Shown in pieces: positions 25,859 to 34,941 of a DNA stretch of 64,000 bases. The translations under genes and the position numbers were made by a program. Position 1 is the stretch's first letter. Every line of letters begins with the position of its first letter. The DNA lies in assembly GCF_014692875.1 (NCBI RefSeq), contig NZ_CP061171.1, positions 682,001 through 746,000 of the forward strand, given 5' to 3'. The notes under the pieces were generated by a model that saw only the letters and a list, made by a program, of their open reading frames with translations, was not told the origin of the DNA and ran no database searches. Source of the stretch: Pedobacter riviphilus. Lineage in GTDB: Bacteria; Bacteroidota; Bacteroidia; Sphingobacteriales; Sphingobacteriaceae.

Positions 25859-26743
25859 ATGGATACTTTTCGCAAGTATGTTCATGCAGATCAATCAGAT
25901 CAGAAGCAGCAGCCAGATTGGGGTATAAATGTGCTTGATGTTGGCCATTCTATCCATCCTATAAATACTGTTTATCCTGATTCAAAACATCCCGAAGGTT
26001 ATTTTTTCGAATGGGACAAGGGTAGGGTACTTGCTGAATATCAACTGGTTTATATCGCTTCGGGTACGGGTGTATTCGAAGCTGAAAAATTAGGTAGGGT
26101 TGATATCCAGCCTGGAACACTGTTTTTCCTTTACCCTAGAATTTGGCATCGCTTTAAGCCCGACGCAGATACCGGTTGGACAGAGTATTGGGTCGGTTTT
26201 GAGGGCAGTTATGCCAACCACCTGATGAAACAGGAGTGTTTTAATCCTGAGCGTCCGCTGATCCAGATGGGTTTTAATGCCGAATTTATCAACATCTTTA
26301 TCCAGCTCATTGATACCATAAGATTTGGCGGTCCGGGTAGTAATCAGCTGGCAGCTTGTTTAACCATCCAGTTATTAGGCCTGGTTTACGCTTCGGCGTT
26401 ACTTAAAGCACAATCCAACAGCAGAAAAACACAGCTGATCAATAACATCAAATACAGCATTCACGAAAACTTAAATACCAATATTTCGCCCGAAGAACTG
26501 GCCGCAAAACACAACGTCAGTTATGCCTGGTTTAGAAAAGCATTTAAAGAAATCACCGGAAAGTCCCCAGGTCAGTACCAATTGAACCTTAAAATCCAGA
26601 AGGCTGGCAAAATGTTAAAAGAAACAGATCTGAGCATCGCCGAAGTGGCTTTCCAGAACGGATTTGAATCTGAGTATTATTTTTCGAGAATTTTCAAGAG
26701 CAAAATGTTGCTGTCACCATCTAAATACAGAAACAATTCATAA
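25859..26743 (+). CDS. AraC-family regulator, sugar type
   Basis: A 294-residue AraC-family regulator with a cupin-like N-terminal sensor (residues 15-170, including YQLVYIASGTGVFEAEKL and GTLFFLYPRIWHRFKPD) and a C-terminal double helix-turn-helix (about 195-292: ISPEELAAKHNVSYAWFRKA, SIAEVAFQNGFESEYYFSRI). The sensor half resembles arabinose/rhamnose-type AraC proteins. The stop codon lies only two bases before the isomerase gene, so the regulator and isomerase are translated from one message. I infer that it controls the deoxysugar or arabinose pathway encoded here; autoregulation is likely but not shown. Confidence 0.9.
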   Translation: MDTFRKYVHADQSDQKQQPDWGINVLDVGHSIHPINTVYPDSKHPEGYFFEWDKGRVLAEYQLVYIASGTGVFEAEKLGRVDIQPGTLFFLYPRIWHRFKPDADTGWTEYWVGFEGSYANHLMKQECFNPERPLIQMGFNAEFINIFIQLIDTIRFGGPGSNQLAACLTIQLLGLVYASALLKAQSNSRKTQLINNIKYSIHENLNTNISPEELAAKHNVSYAWFRKAFKEITGKSPGQYQLNLKIQKAGKMLKETDLSIAEVAFQNGFESEYYFSRIFKSKMLLSPSKYRNNS

Positions 26744-26745
26744 TC

Positions 26746-28169
26746 ATGATGATTAATCACCCATTTAGAATAGGCCTGTTCGGCATAGGTTTAGATACAT
26801 ATTGGCCACAGTTTGACGGCTTAGAGCAGCGACTGACCAGCTATTTAGCGCAGGTAGAGAATAAATTGAAAACCCATGGAGCAGAGGTTTTAAATGTAGG
26901 TTTGGTAGACAATGCTGAGAAAGCTTTTGATGCGGGGCACGATTTAAAAAAAGGCGACGTAGATGTGATTTTTTTATATGTAACCACCTATGCTCTGTCC
27001 TCAACAGTTCTTCCTGTGGTAAGAAGGGCAAAGGTTCCGGTAATTATTTTAAATCTTGCACCTAGTGAAGCCATTGATTATACTGGTTTTAACCAGTTAA
27101 ACGATCGTACCAAAATGACCGGAGAGTGGCTGGCTTACTGTTCTGCCTGCCCGGTTCCGGAAATTGCGAATGTATTTAAACGTTCAGGAATTCAGTTTCA
27201 ACAGATTACAGGCGTATTAAACGATGCAGAAACCTGGAAAGAAATTGGAGAATGGGTAGAGGCAGCTAAGGTTGCACATATTATGAATCACAATACACTC
27301 GGCTTGATGGGCAACTATTACAGTGGCATGTTGGATATCTATTCTGACATCACATTGCAATGCTCCGTTTTTGGCAGCCATATAGAAATTATTGAACCCG
27401 ATGAACTTACAGCCTTGAGGGAAGAACTTTCTGAAGATGAGATTAAGGCAAAAATTGAAGAATTTAAATCGGTTTTTGAAATTGATTCCTCATGCGAGGC
27501 CTACGAATTAAACCGCGCAGCAAAAACTGCAGTGGCATTAGATAAATTGGTAGCGCGTTACCATTTAGGATCGATGGCTTATTATCATAAAGGGACAGGT
27601 AATGCCAATGGCGATACCATTAGTTCCATCATTCTGGGCAACTCGTTGCTTACCGCAAAAGGAATCCCTGTGGCAGGAGAATACGAAGTGAAAAATGCAC
27701 AGGCCATGAAGATCATGGATAGTTTTGGTGCCGGAGGTTCATTTACAGAATATTATGCTATGGATTTTAAAGATGATATAGTATTGATGGGACATGATGG
27801 CCCCGGGCATTTGGCCATTGCCGAGGGGAAAATAAAAGTAAAGCCATTGCAGGTGTACCATGGTAAGGTGGGCAGTGGTTTATCTGTAGAAATGTCGGTG
27901 AAACATGGGGCAGTAACCTTGCTCTCGGTTGTCGAAAACAATGGAAAAATCTTTTTTCTGATTGCCGAAGGTGAATCTGTAGCCGGACCGATTCTCGAAA
28001 TTGGAAATACCAATAGCAGATATAGATTTCCTATCGGCGCGAGAAAATTTGTAGAAGATTGGAATACTCAGGGCCAGCACACCATTGCGCAGTAGGCATT
28101 GGGCATATCGGGGCAAAACTAATCAAACTGGCCAAATTGCTAAGCATCGAAGTGGTTCAGGTTTGTTAA
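26746..28169 (+). pseudogene. L-fucose/L-arabinose isomerase family protein, frameshifted near the 3' end
   Basis: The first 449 codons read as an L-fucose/L-arabinose isomerase family protein (IGLFGIGLDTYWPQFDGLEQ near the start, VDVIFLYVTTYALSS, GSFTEYYAMDFKDD late). These enzymes convert aldoses to ketoses with a divalent metal. The expected end is off frame: at 28071-28075 (GGGCC) one base appears missing, and the -1 frame then reads PAHHCAVGIGHIGAKL and stops at 28169. With one more G or C the protein would be 474 residues with the conserved double-His motif. As read, it ends with GQHTIAQ at 28095. The C-terminal His pair is part of the active site in this family, so a true frameshift would matter. 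Confidence 0.8.
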
Positions 28170-28215
28170 TGCGAAATGGGGATAATGACTTAGGTTTTTA
28201 TATGATCTATAGCCC

Positions 28216-28602
28216 CTCATGGCCTATCGTGTGGACATATCTTTTTTAAGTATTTTTAGGCATTTTGCTAACCAACTTTAATAAAGTACGGATTTTAACC
28301 AAGGACGCTGTCAATCCCAGGAGCCGGGGGAATCAAAAAAACAGGTGCACAACAGTAAAAATGGCACTAACAAACCTGAAACGCAGTGGTTTTGTGTTCA
28401 TAACCGATTATTTAATTTTAAAAAATATTGAACACAAAACGAAGTGTCACTGTTTTTTTTGATGCGTGTGAGATTGCGCAAAAGGCTCATTGCTGGATTG
28501 AGAAAGCGCTTTGGGTACTTTGGCGCTCCAAAGTACCATGCCCCGCGGCATAGAGCGATAGAAGAATGTTATAATTAATTGTGTCCACACGATAGCTCAT
28601 GG
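28216..28602. mobile_element. candidate MITE-like element
   Basis: Perfect 14-bp terminal inverted repeats (CTATCGTGTGGACA at 28224-28237 and its reverse complement at 28582-28595) are flanked by the 7-bp direct repeat CTCATGG (28216-28222 and 28596-28602; one extra C on the left). The 372-bp interior has no credible gene but several hairpins: TTTTGTGTTCA at 28390 with its inverse at 28429, GGTACTTTGG/CCAAAGTACC at 28514-28537 with a 4-base loop, and ATGCC/GGCAT at 28538-28551. This is the structure of a non-autonomous transposable element. No transposase is present, so mobility would depend on an element elsewhere. Confidence 0.6.
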
Positions 28603-28716
28603 TGGGAAGGTTTCAAACGTATTCCATCCATCAGATTATCCCCATCCATAACAGTGCATAACAGTTAAAATTACTGTATATTCTATTTTAGAGCAACCAA
28701 ATATTATTAATGTAGC

Positions 28717-29811
28717 ATGCAAGCAATTCTAGGTGTAATTTTTCATTTCTTCGGCGGGTTTGCCTCCGGAAGTTTTTATATCCCTTACAAAAAAGTTAAA
28801 GGCTGGGCCTGGGAAAGTTACTGGATTGTTGGAGGAATCTTCTCCTGGTTAATCGTTCCACCACTTGCTGCTTTTTTAACCATCCCAAATTTTACAGCGA
28901 TTATTACCAGTACAAATGGTAGTATTTTATGGTTAACCTATTTTTTTGGTGTGCTTTGGGGTATCGGTGGCTTAACCTATGGTTTAGGCGTTCGTTATCT
29001 GGGTGTATCATTAGGAAGTAGCATCATTTTAGGGCTTTGTATGGTTTTGGGTTCAATCCTGCCATCCATTTACTTTGATTTTTTCCCGCAGGCAGGTAAA
29101 GATACTTTTACCATGTTTTTACATACCGATTGGGGGCGTATGGTATTGCTGGGGCTTTTAGTCTGTGTTGTCGGGATTGTCATCTGCGGTAAAGCAGGTA
29201 TGATGAAAGAAAAGGAAATGAAAACTGGTATTACCGATCCGCATGGCATGGAGGTAAAAACAGAATATAAATTCGGTCTTGGTTTATTCGTGGGGATTGT
29301 ATCAGGTGTTTTAAGCGCCTGTTTCAATTTTGGTATTGAAGCTGGAAAACCAATGGCCGATGCCGCTAATGCGATCTGGAAAGCAGCAAATCCTGCTGAA
29401 ACAGGTAATTTCTTATTTCAGAATAACGTTACTTATGTAATTGTGCTTTGGGGTGGTTTAACCACCAATTTTATCTGGTGTATGGTTTTAAATGCAAGGA
29501 ATAAAACATTTGGCGATTACACCAATGCAAAAACGCCATTATTAAAAAACTATATTTTTTCTGCATTGGCAGGTACCACCTGGTTCTTGCAATTCTTTTT
29601 CTACGGTATGGGCGAAAGCAAAATGGGTAATGGTGCCAGCTCGTGGATTCTGCACATGGCCTTTATCATCCTCATTGCCAATGTATGGGGATTGGTATTA
29701 AAAGAATGGAAAGGTGTATCAAGTAAAACTTTGATTACTGTTTTGGCAGGTATTTTAACCATCATCATTTCAGTACTCATTGTGGGTTATGGAAATTCAA
29801 TAAAAGCTTAA
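28717..29811 (+). CDS. rhaT: L-rhamnose/H+ symporter RhaT
   Basis: A 364-residue inner-membrane transporter of the RhaT family, which imports L-rhamnose with protons. The N-terminus ILGVIFHFFGGFASGSFYIP followed by KKVKGWAWESYW is the family signature, and about ten hydrophobic segments follow, including GVSLGSSIILGLCMVLGSIL. The long hydrophilic loop around residues 165-190 and the C-terminal helices agree with the E. coli protein in length and order. It starts 115 bp downstream of the MITE-like element, so the element may have altered its promoter. It heads the rhamnose gene run on the plus strand. Confidence 0.93.
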   Translation: MQAILGVIFHFFGGFASGSFYIPYKKVKGWAWESYWIVGGIFSWLIVPPLAAFLTIPNFTAIITSTNGSILWLTYFFGVLWGIGGLTYGLGVRYLGVSLGSSIILGLCMVLGSILPSIYFDFFPQAGKDTFTMFLHTDWGRMVLLGLLVCVVGIVICGKAGMMKEKEMKTGITDPHGMEVKTEYKFGLGLFVGIVSGVLSACFNFGIEAGKPMADAANAIWKAANPAETGNFLFQNNVTYVIVLWGGLTTNFIWCMVLNARNKTFGDYTNAKTPLLKNYIFSALAGTTWFLQFFFYGMGESKMGNGASSWILHMAFIILIANVWGLVLKEWKGVSSKTLITVLAGILTIIISVLIVGYGNSIKA

Positions 29812-29839
29812 TAAATAAAAATTTAAATAGAATATAAGA

Positions 29840-31960
29840 ATGTCAATCGATACGAAAAACTATAAGTATGTAAGCTATCTGTGGGACGAAGAAGAAGCCG
29901 CAAAACTGGCTGGTGATGAAGTTGCCCTCTTAATTTATCGCTCTAATTTATTGGGCGCAGATTTACGCTTAACCAATTATGGAGGTGGAAATACCTCGTG
30001 TAAAGTATTGGAAAAAGATCCGCTTACCGGTTTAGAAACCGAAGTAATGTGGGTAAAAGGGTCGGGTGGCGATTTAGGTACCTTAAAGAAAAGTGGTCTT
30101 GCAGCATTATATGTTGATCGTTTACGTAGCTTGAAAAATATTTATCGCGGAGTAGAACATGAGGATGAAATGGTTGAATTATTTAACCATTGTATTTTCG
30201 ATTTAAGCTCCAAAGCACCATCAATTGATACACCTTTGCATGGTTTCCTGCCATTTGCACATATCGATCATTTGCACCCAGATGCGGCCATTGCTATTGC
30301 TGCGGCTAAAGACGGTAAAAAAATTACAGAAGAATTATTTGGAGGAACGATAGGTTGGGTAGAATGGAAAAAACCTGGTTTCGAACTGGGCTTGCAATTA
30401 AAGCAGTGTTTAGATGAAAATCCAGGCATCCGCGGTATTATGTTAGGCTCGCACGGTTTGTTTACCTGGGGCGATACCGCTTACGAAAGTTATCTGAACA
30501 CTTTAGAAGTAATTGAAATCTGTTCTGATTACCTTAGCCAGAATTATGGTAAAAAAGGTCCGGTTTTTGGCGGACAAAAGATTGAAAGTGCAGCAGCAGA
30601 TCAGCGTAAAAAACAAGCAGCTGCTTTAGCGCCTGTTTTGCGAGGTTTATGCTCTTCTAAACAACACATGATCGGTCATTTTACCGATGATAGCCGTGTT
30701 TTAGAATTTATCAATTCTAATGATTTGGATCGTTTGGCTCCTATGGGAACCAGTTGTCCCGATCACTTTTTAAGAACGAAAATTAGTCCATTGGTTTTGA
30801 CTTTGGCAAGCGATGCCGATTTATCGGATGTTAAAGCACTAAAAGAAACATTGGAGCCCGCTTTCGAAGCTTATAGGGCCATGTATACGGCTTATTACGA
30901 AGCTTGTAAACATGCAAATAGTCCGGCCATCCGAGATACCAACCCAGTGGTTATTTTATACCCTGGTATTGGAATGTTTACTTTCTCAAAAGAGAAACAG
31001 ACAGCAAGAGTGGCTGCAGAATTCTATATCAATGCCATTAATGTAATGAAAGGTGCGGAAGCGGTTTCTGAATATACTTCATTGCCACATCAGGAAGCTT
31101 TTAACATCGAATATTGGTTGTTGGAAGAAGCGAAGTTACAGCGTATGCCAAAGCCAAAACCTTTAACGGGTAAAATTGCTCTGATTACAGGTAGCGCCGG
31201 TGGTATAGGTAAAGCAATTGCCAAGAAATTTGTTGCCGAAGGTGCTGTGGTAATTTTAAACGATATGAATGCCGAGCGTTTAGAAGAAGCAGGGAAAGAA
31301 TTTGCGGGCCTTTATGGTAAAGATTCTTACAGTACTGCAATTCTAAATGTAACCAGCGAAAATGATATTAAACAAGCTTTCGATTCAGCTGCTTTGTCTT
31401 TTGGTGGGGTAGATATTGTGGTAAACAATGCAGGATTATCGATCTCTAAAACCATTGCCGATCATACCGAAAAGGATTGGGATTTATTATATGATGTTTT
31501 GGTGAAAGGCCAGTTTTTTATTACCCAGGCTGCAACAAATACGATGCAAAAGCAGAATATTGGTGGCGATATCATTAATATTGTAAGTAAGAATGCTTTG
31601 GTAAGCGGGCCAAATAACGCAGGTTATGGCAGTGCAAAAGCCGCACAATTACATTTGAGCAGGTTAAATGCTGCTGAGTTGGGTGCCGATAGTATCCGTG
31701 TAAATGTGGTTAATCCAGATGCTGTAATCAGCGATAGCAATATCTGGGCTGGCGGTTGGGCAGAAGGCCGTGCAAAAGCTTATGGCATTACCGTTGCAGA
31801 GCTACCGGCTTATTACGCAAAACGTACTTTATTGAACCAGATCATATTACCAGATGATATTGCCAATGCCTGTTTCGCTTTTGTGGGTGGCTTGTTGCAC
31901 AAATCAACCGGAAACGTTTTAAATGTTGATGGCGGAGTAGCCATGGCATTTGTAAGATAA
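29840..31960 (+). CDS. bifunctional rhamnulose-1-phosphate aldolase / lactaldehyde (short-chain) dehydrogenase
   Basis: A 706-residue fusion. Residues 1-430 form a class II aldolase/adducin domain (NYGGGNTSCKVLEKDPLTG, and the metal-binding HGFLPFAHIDHLHPD). Residues about 440-706 form an SDR domain with TGSAGGIG at 450-457, the NNAG motif and a Tyr-x-x-x-Lys (YGSAK). Such fusions occur in Bacteroidota and some Firmicutes rhamnose loci: the aldolase cleaves L-rhamnulose 1-phosphate to DHAP and L-lactaldehyde, and the SDR oxidises the lactaldehyde to lactate. Position between rhaT and the isomerase supports the role. It is 28 bp after rhaT. Confidence 0.9.
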   Translation: MSIDTKNYKYVSYLWDEEEAAKLAGDEVALLIYRSNLLGADLRLTNYGGGNTSCKVLEKDPLTGLETEVMWVKGSGGDLGTLKKSGLAALYVDRLRSLKNIYRGVEHEDEMVELFNHCIFDLSSKAPSIDTPLHGFLPFAHIDHLHPDAAIAIAAAKDGKKITEELFGGTIGWVEWKKPGFELGLQLKQCLDENPGIRGIMLGSHGLFTWGDTAYESYLNTLEVIEICSDYLSQNYGKKGPVFGGQKIESAAADQRKKQAAALAPVLRGLCSSKQHMIGHFTDDSRVLEFINSNDLDRLAPMGTSCPDHFLRTKISPLVLTLASDADLSDVKALKETLEPAFEAYRAMYTAYYEACKHANSPAIRDTNPVVILYPGIGMFTFSKEKQTARVAAEFYINAINVMKGAEAVSEYTSLPHQEAFNIEYWLLEEAKLQRMPKPKPLTGKIALITGSAGGIGKAIAKKFVAEGAVVILNDMNAERLEEAGKEFAGLYGKDSYSTAILNVTSENDIKQAFDSAALSFGGVDIVVNNAGLSISKTIADHTEKDWDLLYDVLVKGQFFITQAATNTMQKQNIGGDIINIVSKNALVSGPNNAGYGSAKAAQLHLSRLNAAELGADSIRVNVVNPDAVISDSNIWAGGWAEGRAKAYGITVAELPAYYAKRTLLNQIILPDDIANACFAFVGGLLHKSTGNVLNVDGGVAMAFVR

Positions 31961-31965
31961 AATCC

Positions 31966-32092
31966 TTGGTCTGTGTCTTCACAGACCAAAACGGATAATT
32001 AAAACTAGTGGGTCTGTGGAGACACAGATCACAGAGAATTTAAATTCAGTTTTAGTGAGTTATTTAACCGGTCTGTGTTTAATCACAGACCG
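31966..32092 (+). repeat. three similar hairpins in the rhamnose intercistronic gap
   Basis: Three short hairpins with the same arm word occur in 127 bp: TTGGTCTGTG/CACAGACCAA at 31966-31989, GGTCTGTG/CACAGATC at 32011-32030, and CGGTCTGTG/CACAGACCG at 32069-32092. Loops are 4-6 bases. They start six bases after the aldolase stop codon. A fourth imperfect inverted repeat (TCCTCGTT...AACGAGGA, around 32118-32160) follows before rhaI. They could stabilise, process or attenuate the mRNA, or be parasitic repeats. Confidence 0.75.
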
Positions 32093-32218
32093 AAAATGAC
32101 TTTAATTTTTATAATCGTCCTCGTTTGTCACAAAGCGATTCCTTTGGAATAACGAGGATGAGAAAGAATGGCGATTGTATCGCCACATAATTAACCTAAT
32201 AAAAAACCAAATATTCTC

Positions 32219-33499
32219 ATGAATATCGAGCAGAACCAAATAGAAAAACATAACGACTCCCTTTTAACTTCACATCAACGCAAGCTTGCTTTTTTAAAAG
32301 AAGATTGGGCGCACGTTGATGTAGAAAGTGTAATCCAAAAACTGGTTGATTTTCAGATTGCCATTCCAAGCTGGGCTTTAGGTACAGGTGGAACACGTTT
32401 TGGCCGTTTTGCCATTACTGGTGGTGAACCACGTACTATTGAAGAAAAAATTGAAGATGTTGGCCTGTTACATGCGCTAAATGGTGCAAGCGGTGCAATT
32501 TCACTTCACATCCCTTGGGATATCCCTCAAAATGCAGAAGCTTTAAAGTCATTAGCCGCTAGCTATGGTTTAAAATTTGATGCCATGAACTCTAACACCT
32601 TTCAGGATCAGGCAGGTGCTGCACACAGTTATAAATTCGGTTCGCTTCAAAATGTAAATAAAGACATCCGTAAACAAGCGATTGAGCATAATATCGAGGT
32701 AATTAAACATGGTATCGCGCTGGGGTCTGATGCGTTAACTGTTTGGCTTGCCGATGGTTCCTGCTTCCCTGGGCAGCTTAATTTCCGTAAAGCCTTCGAA
32801 AATACTTTAGAAAGTCTTCAGGAAATCTATTCCGCGCTGCCAGAAGATTGGAAAATGTTTGTAGAGTACAAAGCCTTCGAGCCTAATTTTTATTCAACTA
32901 CAGTTGGCGACTGGGGACAATCCTTATTATATGCCAGTAAATTGGGTAAAAAAGCCTATACTTTAGTCGATTTAGGCCACCACTTACCTAATGCTAACAT
33001 TGAGCAGATTGTGGCTTTGTTGCTAATGGAAGGAAAATTGGGTGGTTTCCACTTCAACGATTCAAAATATGGCGATGATGATTTAACTGCAGGAAGCATT
33101 AAGCCTTACCAATTGTTTTTGATTTTTAACGAGCTGGTAGAAGGTATGGATGCAAAGGGCATGAACCATGCAAAAGATTTAGGCTGGATGATCGATGCCT
33201 CACACAATGTGAAAGATCCTTTAGAGGATTTATTACAATCTGTTGAAGCCATTATGATTGCCTATGCACAGGCTCTATTGGTGGATAGAAAAGCCTTAAA
33301 TGAAGCACAAAACAACAATGATGTGGCAAGAGCACAAGAAATTTTGCAGCATACTTTCCGTAGCGATTTAAGGGCTTTAGTAGCCGAAGCCAGATTAAGG
33401 GCTGGAGCTGCTTTATCACCGATAGCGCTTTATCGCGATTTAGATGTAAGAAATAAATTAGTTAATCACCGCGGAAATACTGTTGCTACAGGTTTGTAA
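32219..33499 (+). CDS. rhaI: L-rhamnose isomerase, RhaI type
   Basis: A 426-residue TIM-barrel sugar isomerase of the RhaI type used in Bacteroidota, Bacillus and rhizobia, converting L-rhamnose to L-rhamnulose. The sequence has FQIAIPSWALGTGGTRFGRF near the start, the metal-site segments VEYKAFEPNFYSTT and LVDLGHHLPNANIEQIVALL, and GGFHFNDSKYGDDDLTAG, which matches the xylose-isomerase-like barrel strand carrying a conserved His and Asp. It is distinct from E. coli RhaA. It lies within the rhamnose run, 258 bp after the aldolase fusion and 15 bp before the kinase. The gap upstream holds the triple hairpin. Confidence 0.88.
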   Translation: MNIEQNQIEKHNDSLLTSHQRKLAFLKEDWAHVDVESVIQKLVDFQIAIPSWALGTGGTRFGRFAITGGEPRTIEEKIEDVGLLHALNGASGAISLHIPWDIPQNAEALKSLAASYGLKFDAMNSNTFQDQAGAAHSYKFGSLQNVNKDIRKQAIEHNIEVIKHGIALGSDALTVWLADGSCFPGQLNFRKAFENTLESLQEIYSALPEDWKMFVEYKAFEPNFYSTTVGDWGQSLLYASKLGKKAYTLVDLGHHLPNANIEQIVALLLMEGKLGGFHFNDSKYGDDDLTAGSIKPYQLFLIFNELVEGMDAKGMNHAKDLGWMIDASHNVKDPLEDLLQSVEAIMIAYAQALLVDRKALNEAQNNNDVARAQEILQHTFRSDLRALVAEARLRAGAALSPIALYRDLDVRNKLVNHRGNTVATGL

Positions 33500-33514
33500 A
33501 TAGAGAAATAGAAA

Positions 33515-34900
33515 ATGCCTAAACCTGTTATTGCCATATTTGATGTTGGGAAAACGAATAAAAAACTTTTTTTGATCGACGAAAACTACAGTATTGTTTA
33601 CGAGCGATCTGCACGTTTTGTAGAAACTGTTGATGAGGATGGTGAACCATGCGAAAATCTCGAAAGCCTGCGTTCATCAGTTTACGATTCTCTGCATCAG
33701 GTTTTGCAATTGAAAGAGTTCGATGTTAGGGCCATAAATTTTTCTACTTATGGTGCCAGTTTTGTTTATCTGGATGAAAATGGCAATCCGTTAACACCAC
33801 TTTATAACTATTTAAAGGAATACCCTGAGGAGCTTAAAAAAAGCTTTTATGCAAAATACGGAGGTGAGGAGAAGATTTCGTTAGAAACGGCATCGCCAAT
33901 TTTAGGCAGCTTAAATTCGGGCATGCAATTGTATCGCCTGAAAAATGAAAAGCCCGAAATATTTAAAAAAGTGAAGTGGGCTTTACACCTACCACAATAT
34001 TTAAGTTATTTAATTACGGGTAAGGCCGTGGCCGATATTACCAGCATTGGCTGCCATACCCAGCTCTGGGATTTTAATAAAAACGAGTACCACAGCTGGG
34101 TAACAACAGAAAAGATCGACGATAAGTTCGGAGCCTTTACACCCGCTGATTCGAGCCTGAAAGCCAATTTTGAAGGTAACAACGTTAAGGTTGGTGTAGG
34201 CTTGCACGATAGTTCTGCCGCACTGATCCCTTATCTGGCCAATTTTAATACGCCATTTGTACTTATCTCAACCGGAACTTGGTGCATCAGTTTAAACCCC
34301 TTTAACCAGGAACCTTTAACTGCCGAAGAACTTAAACAAGATTGTCTGTGTTACATGCACTTTAAAGGGAAAGCGGTAAAGGCTTCACGTATTTTTGCAG
34401 GTTATGAGCACGAGGTGCAGCTTAAACGGATCGCCGAACATTTCGATCGTGCAGCCTATCTGTTTAAACATCTGAAGTTTAATCCTTCAATGATTTTGAA
34501 GCTGGCCAATAAAATCCCTGAAAACCAACAGGAACAACAAGGCTTTTCGGCAAGTTCAGCTTTCCCGGAGCGAGATCTGAACCTCTTTCAAACGGCAGAA
34601 GAAGCCTATCACCAATTGATTTTCGACCTGATTAAACAACAGATTTACTCCTTAAAGCTGATTTTAAATGCAGGTGTAAAAAGAATTTTTGTAGATGGTG
34701 GCTTCGGAAAAAATGCAATTTATATGCATTTATTGGCTACTTCTATTCCAGATATTGAAGTTTATGCCTCTTCAGTTTCGCAGGCTACGGCAATAGGCAC
34801 AGCTTTGGCAATAAACGATGCCTGGAATGAAAACCCGGCACCAACGGATATGATCCAGTTAAAATACTATTCTGCTATACAGCGTACGATAGATTTTTAG
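33515..34900 (+). CDS. FGGY-family kinase, probable rhamnulokinase
   Basis: A 461-residue sugar kinase of the FGGY family. The N-terminal phosphate-binding region reads IAIFDVGKTNKKLFLID, and the C-terminal ATPase region has HDSSAALIPYL, STGTWCISLNPF and IFVDGGFGKNAIYMHLL. Its place between the RhaI-type isomerase and the regulator makes rhamnulokinase (phosphorylating L-rhamnulose at O1) the best call. It is somewhat divergent from RhaB of enterobacteria and shows homology to fuculokinase-like proteins, so fuculose or another ketose is possible. The isomerase and kinase are 15 bp apart and co-transcribed. Confidence 0.85.
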   Translation: MPKPVIAIFDVGKTNKKLFLIDENYSIVYERSARFVETVDEDGEPCENLESLRSSVYDSLHQVLQLKEFDVRAINFSTYGASFVYLDENGNPLTPLYNYLKEYPEELKKSFYAKYGGEEKISLETASPILGSLNSGMQLYRLKNEKPEIFKKVKWALHLPQYLSYLITGKAVADITSIGCHTQLWDFNKNEYHSWVTTEKIDDKFGAFTPADSSLKANFEGNNVKVGVGLHDSSAALIPYLANFNTPFVLISTGTWCISLNPFNQEPLTAEELKQDCLCYMHFKGKAVKASRIFAGYEHEVQLKRIAEHFDRAAYLFKHLKFNPSMILKLANKIPENQQEQQGFSASSAFPERDLNLFQTAEEAYHQLIFDLIKQQIYSLKLILNAGVKRIFVDGGFGKNAIYMHLLATSIPDIEVYASSVSQATAIGTALAINDAWNENPAPTDMIQLKYYSAIQRTIDF

Positions 34901-34941
34901 ATTTTCCGTATATTAGAATTTCCTATATCAATACAATCACT

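Noticed and set aside
28265..28462. 65-codon ORF inside the MITE-like element
   Set aside because: It spans hairpin arms, has no recognisable domain, and does not resemble a transposase.
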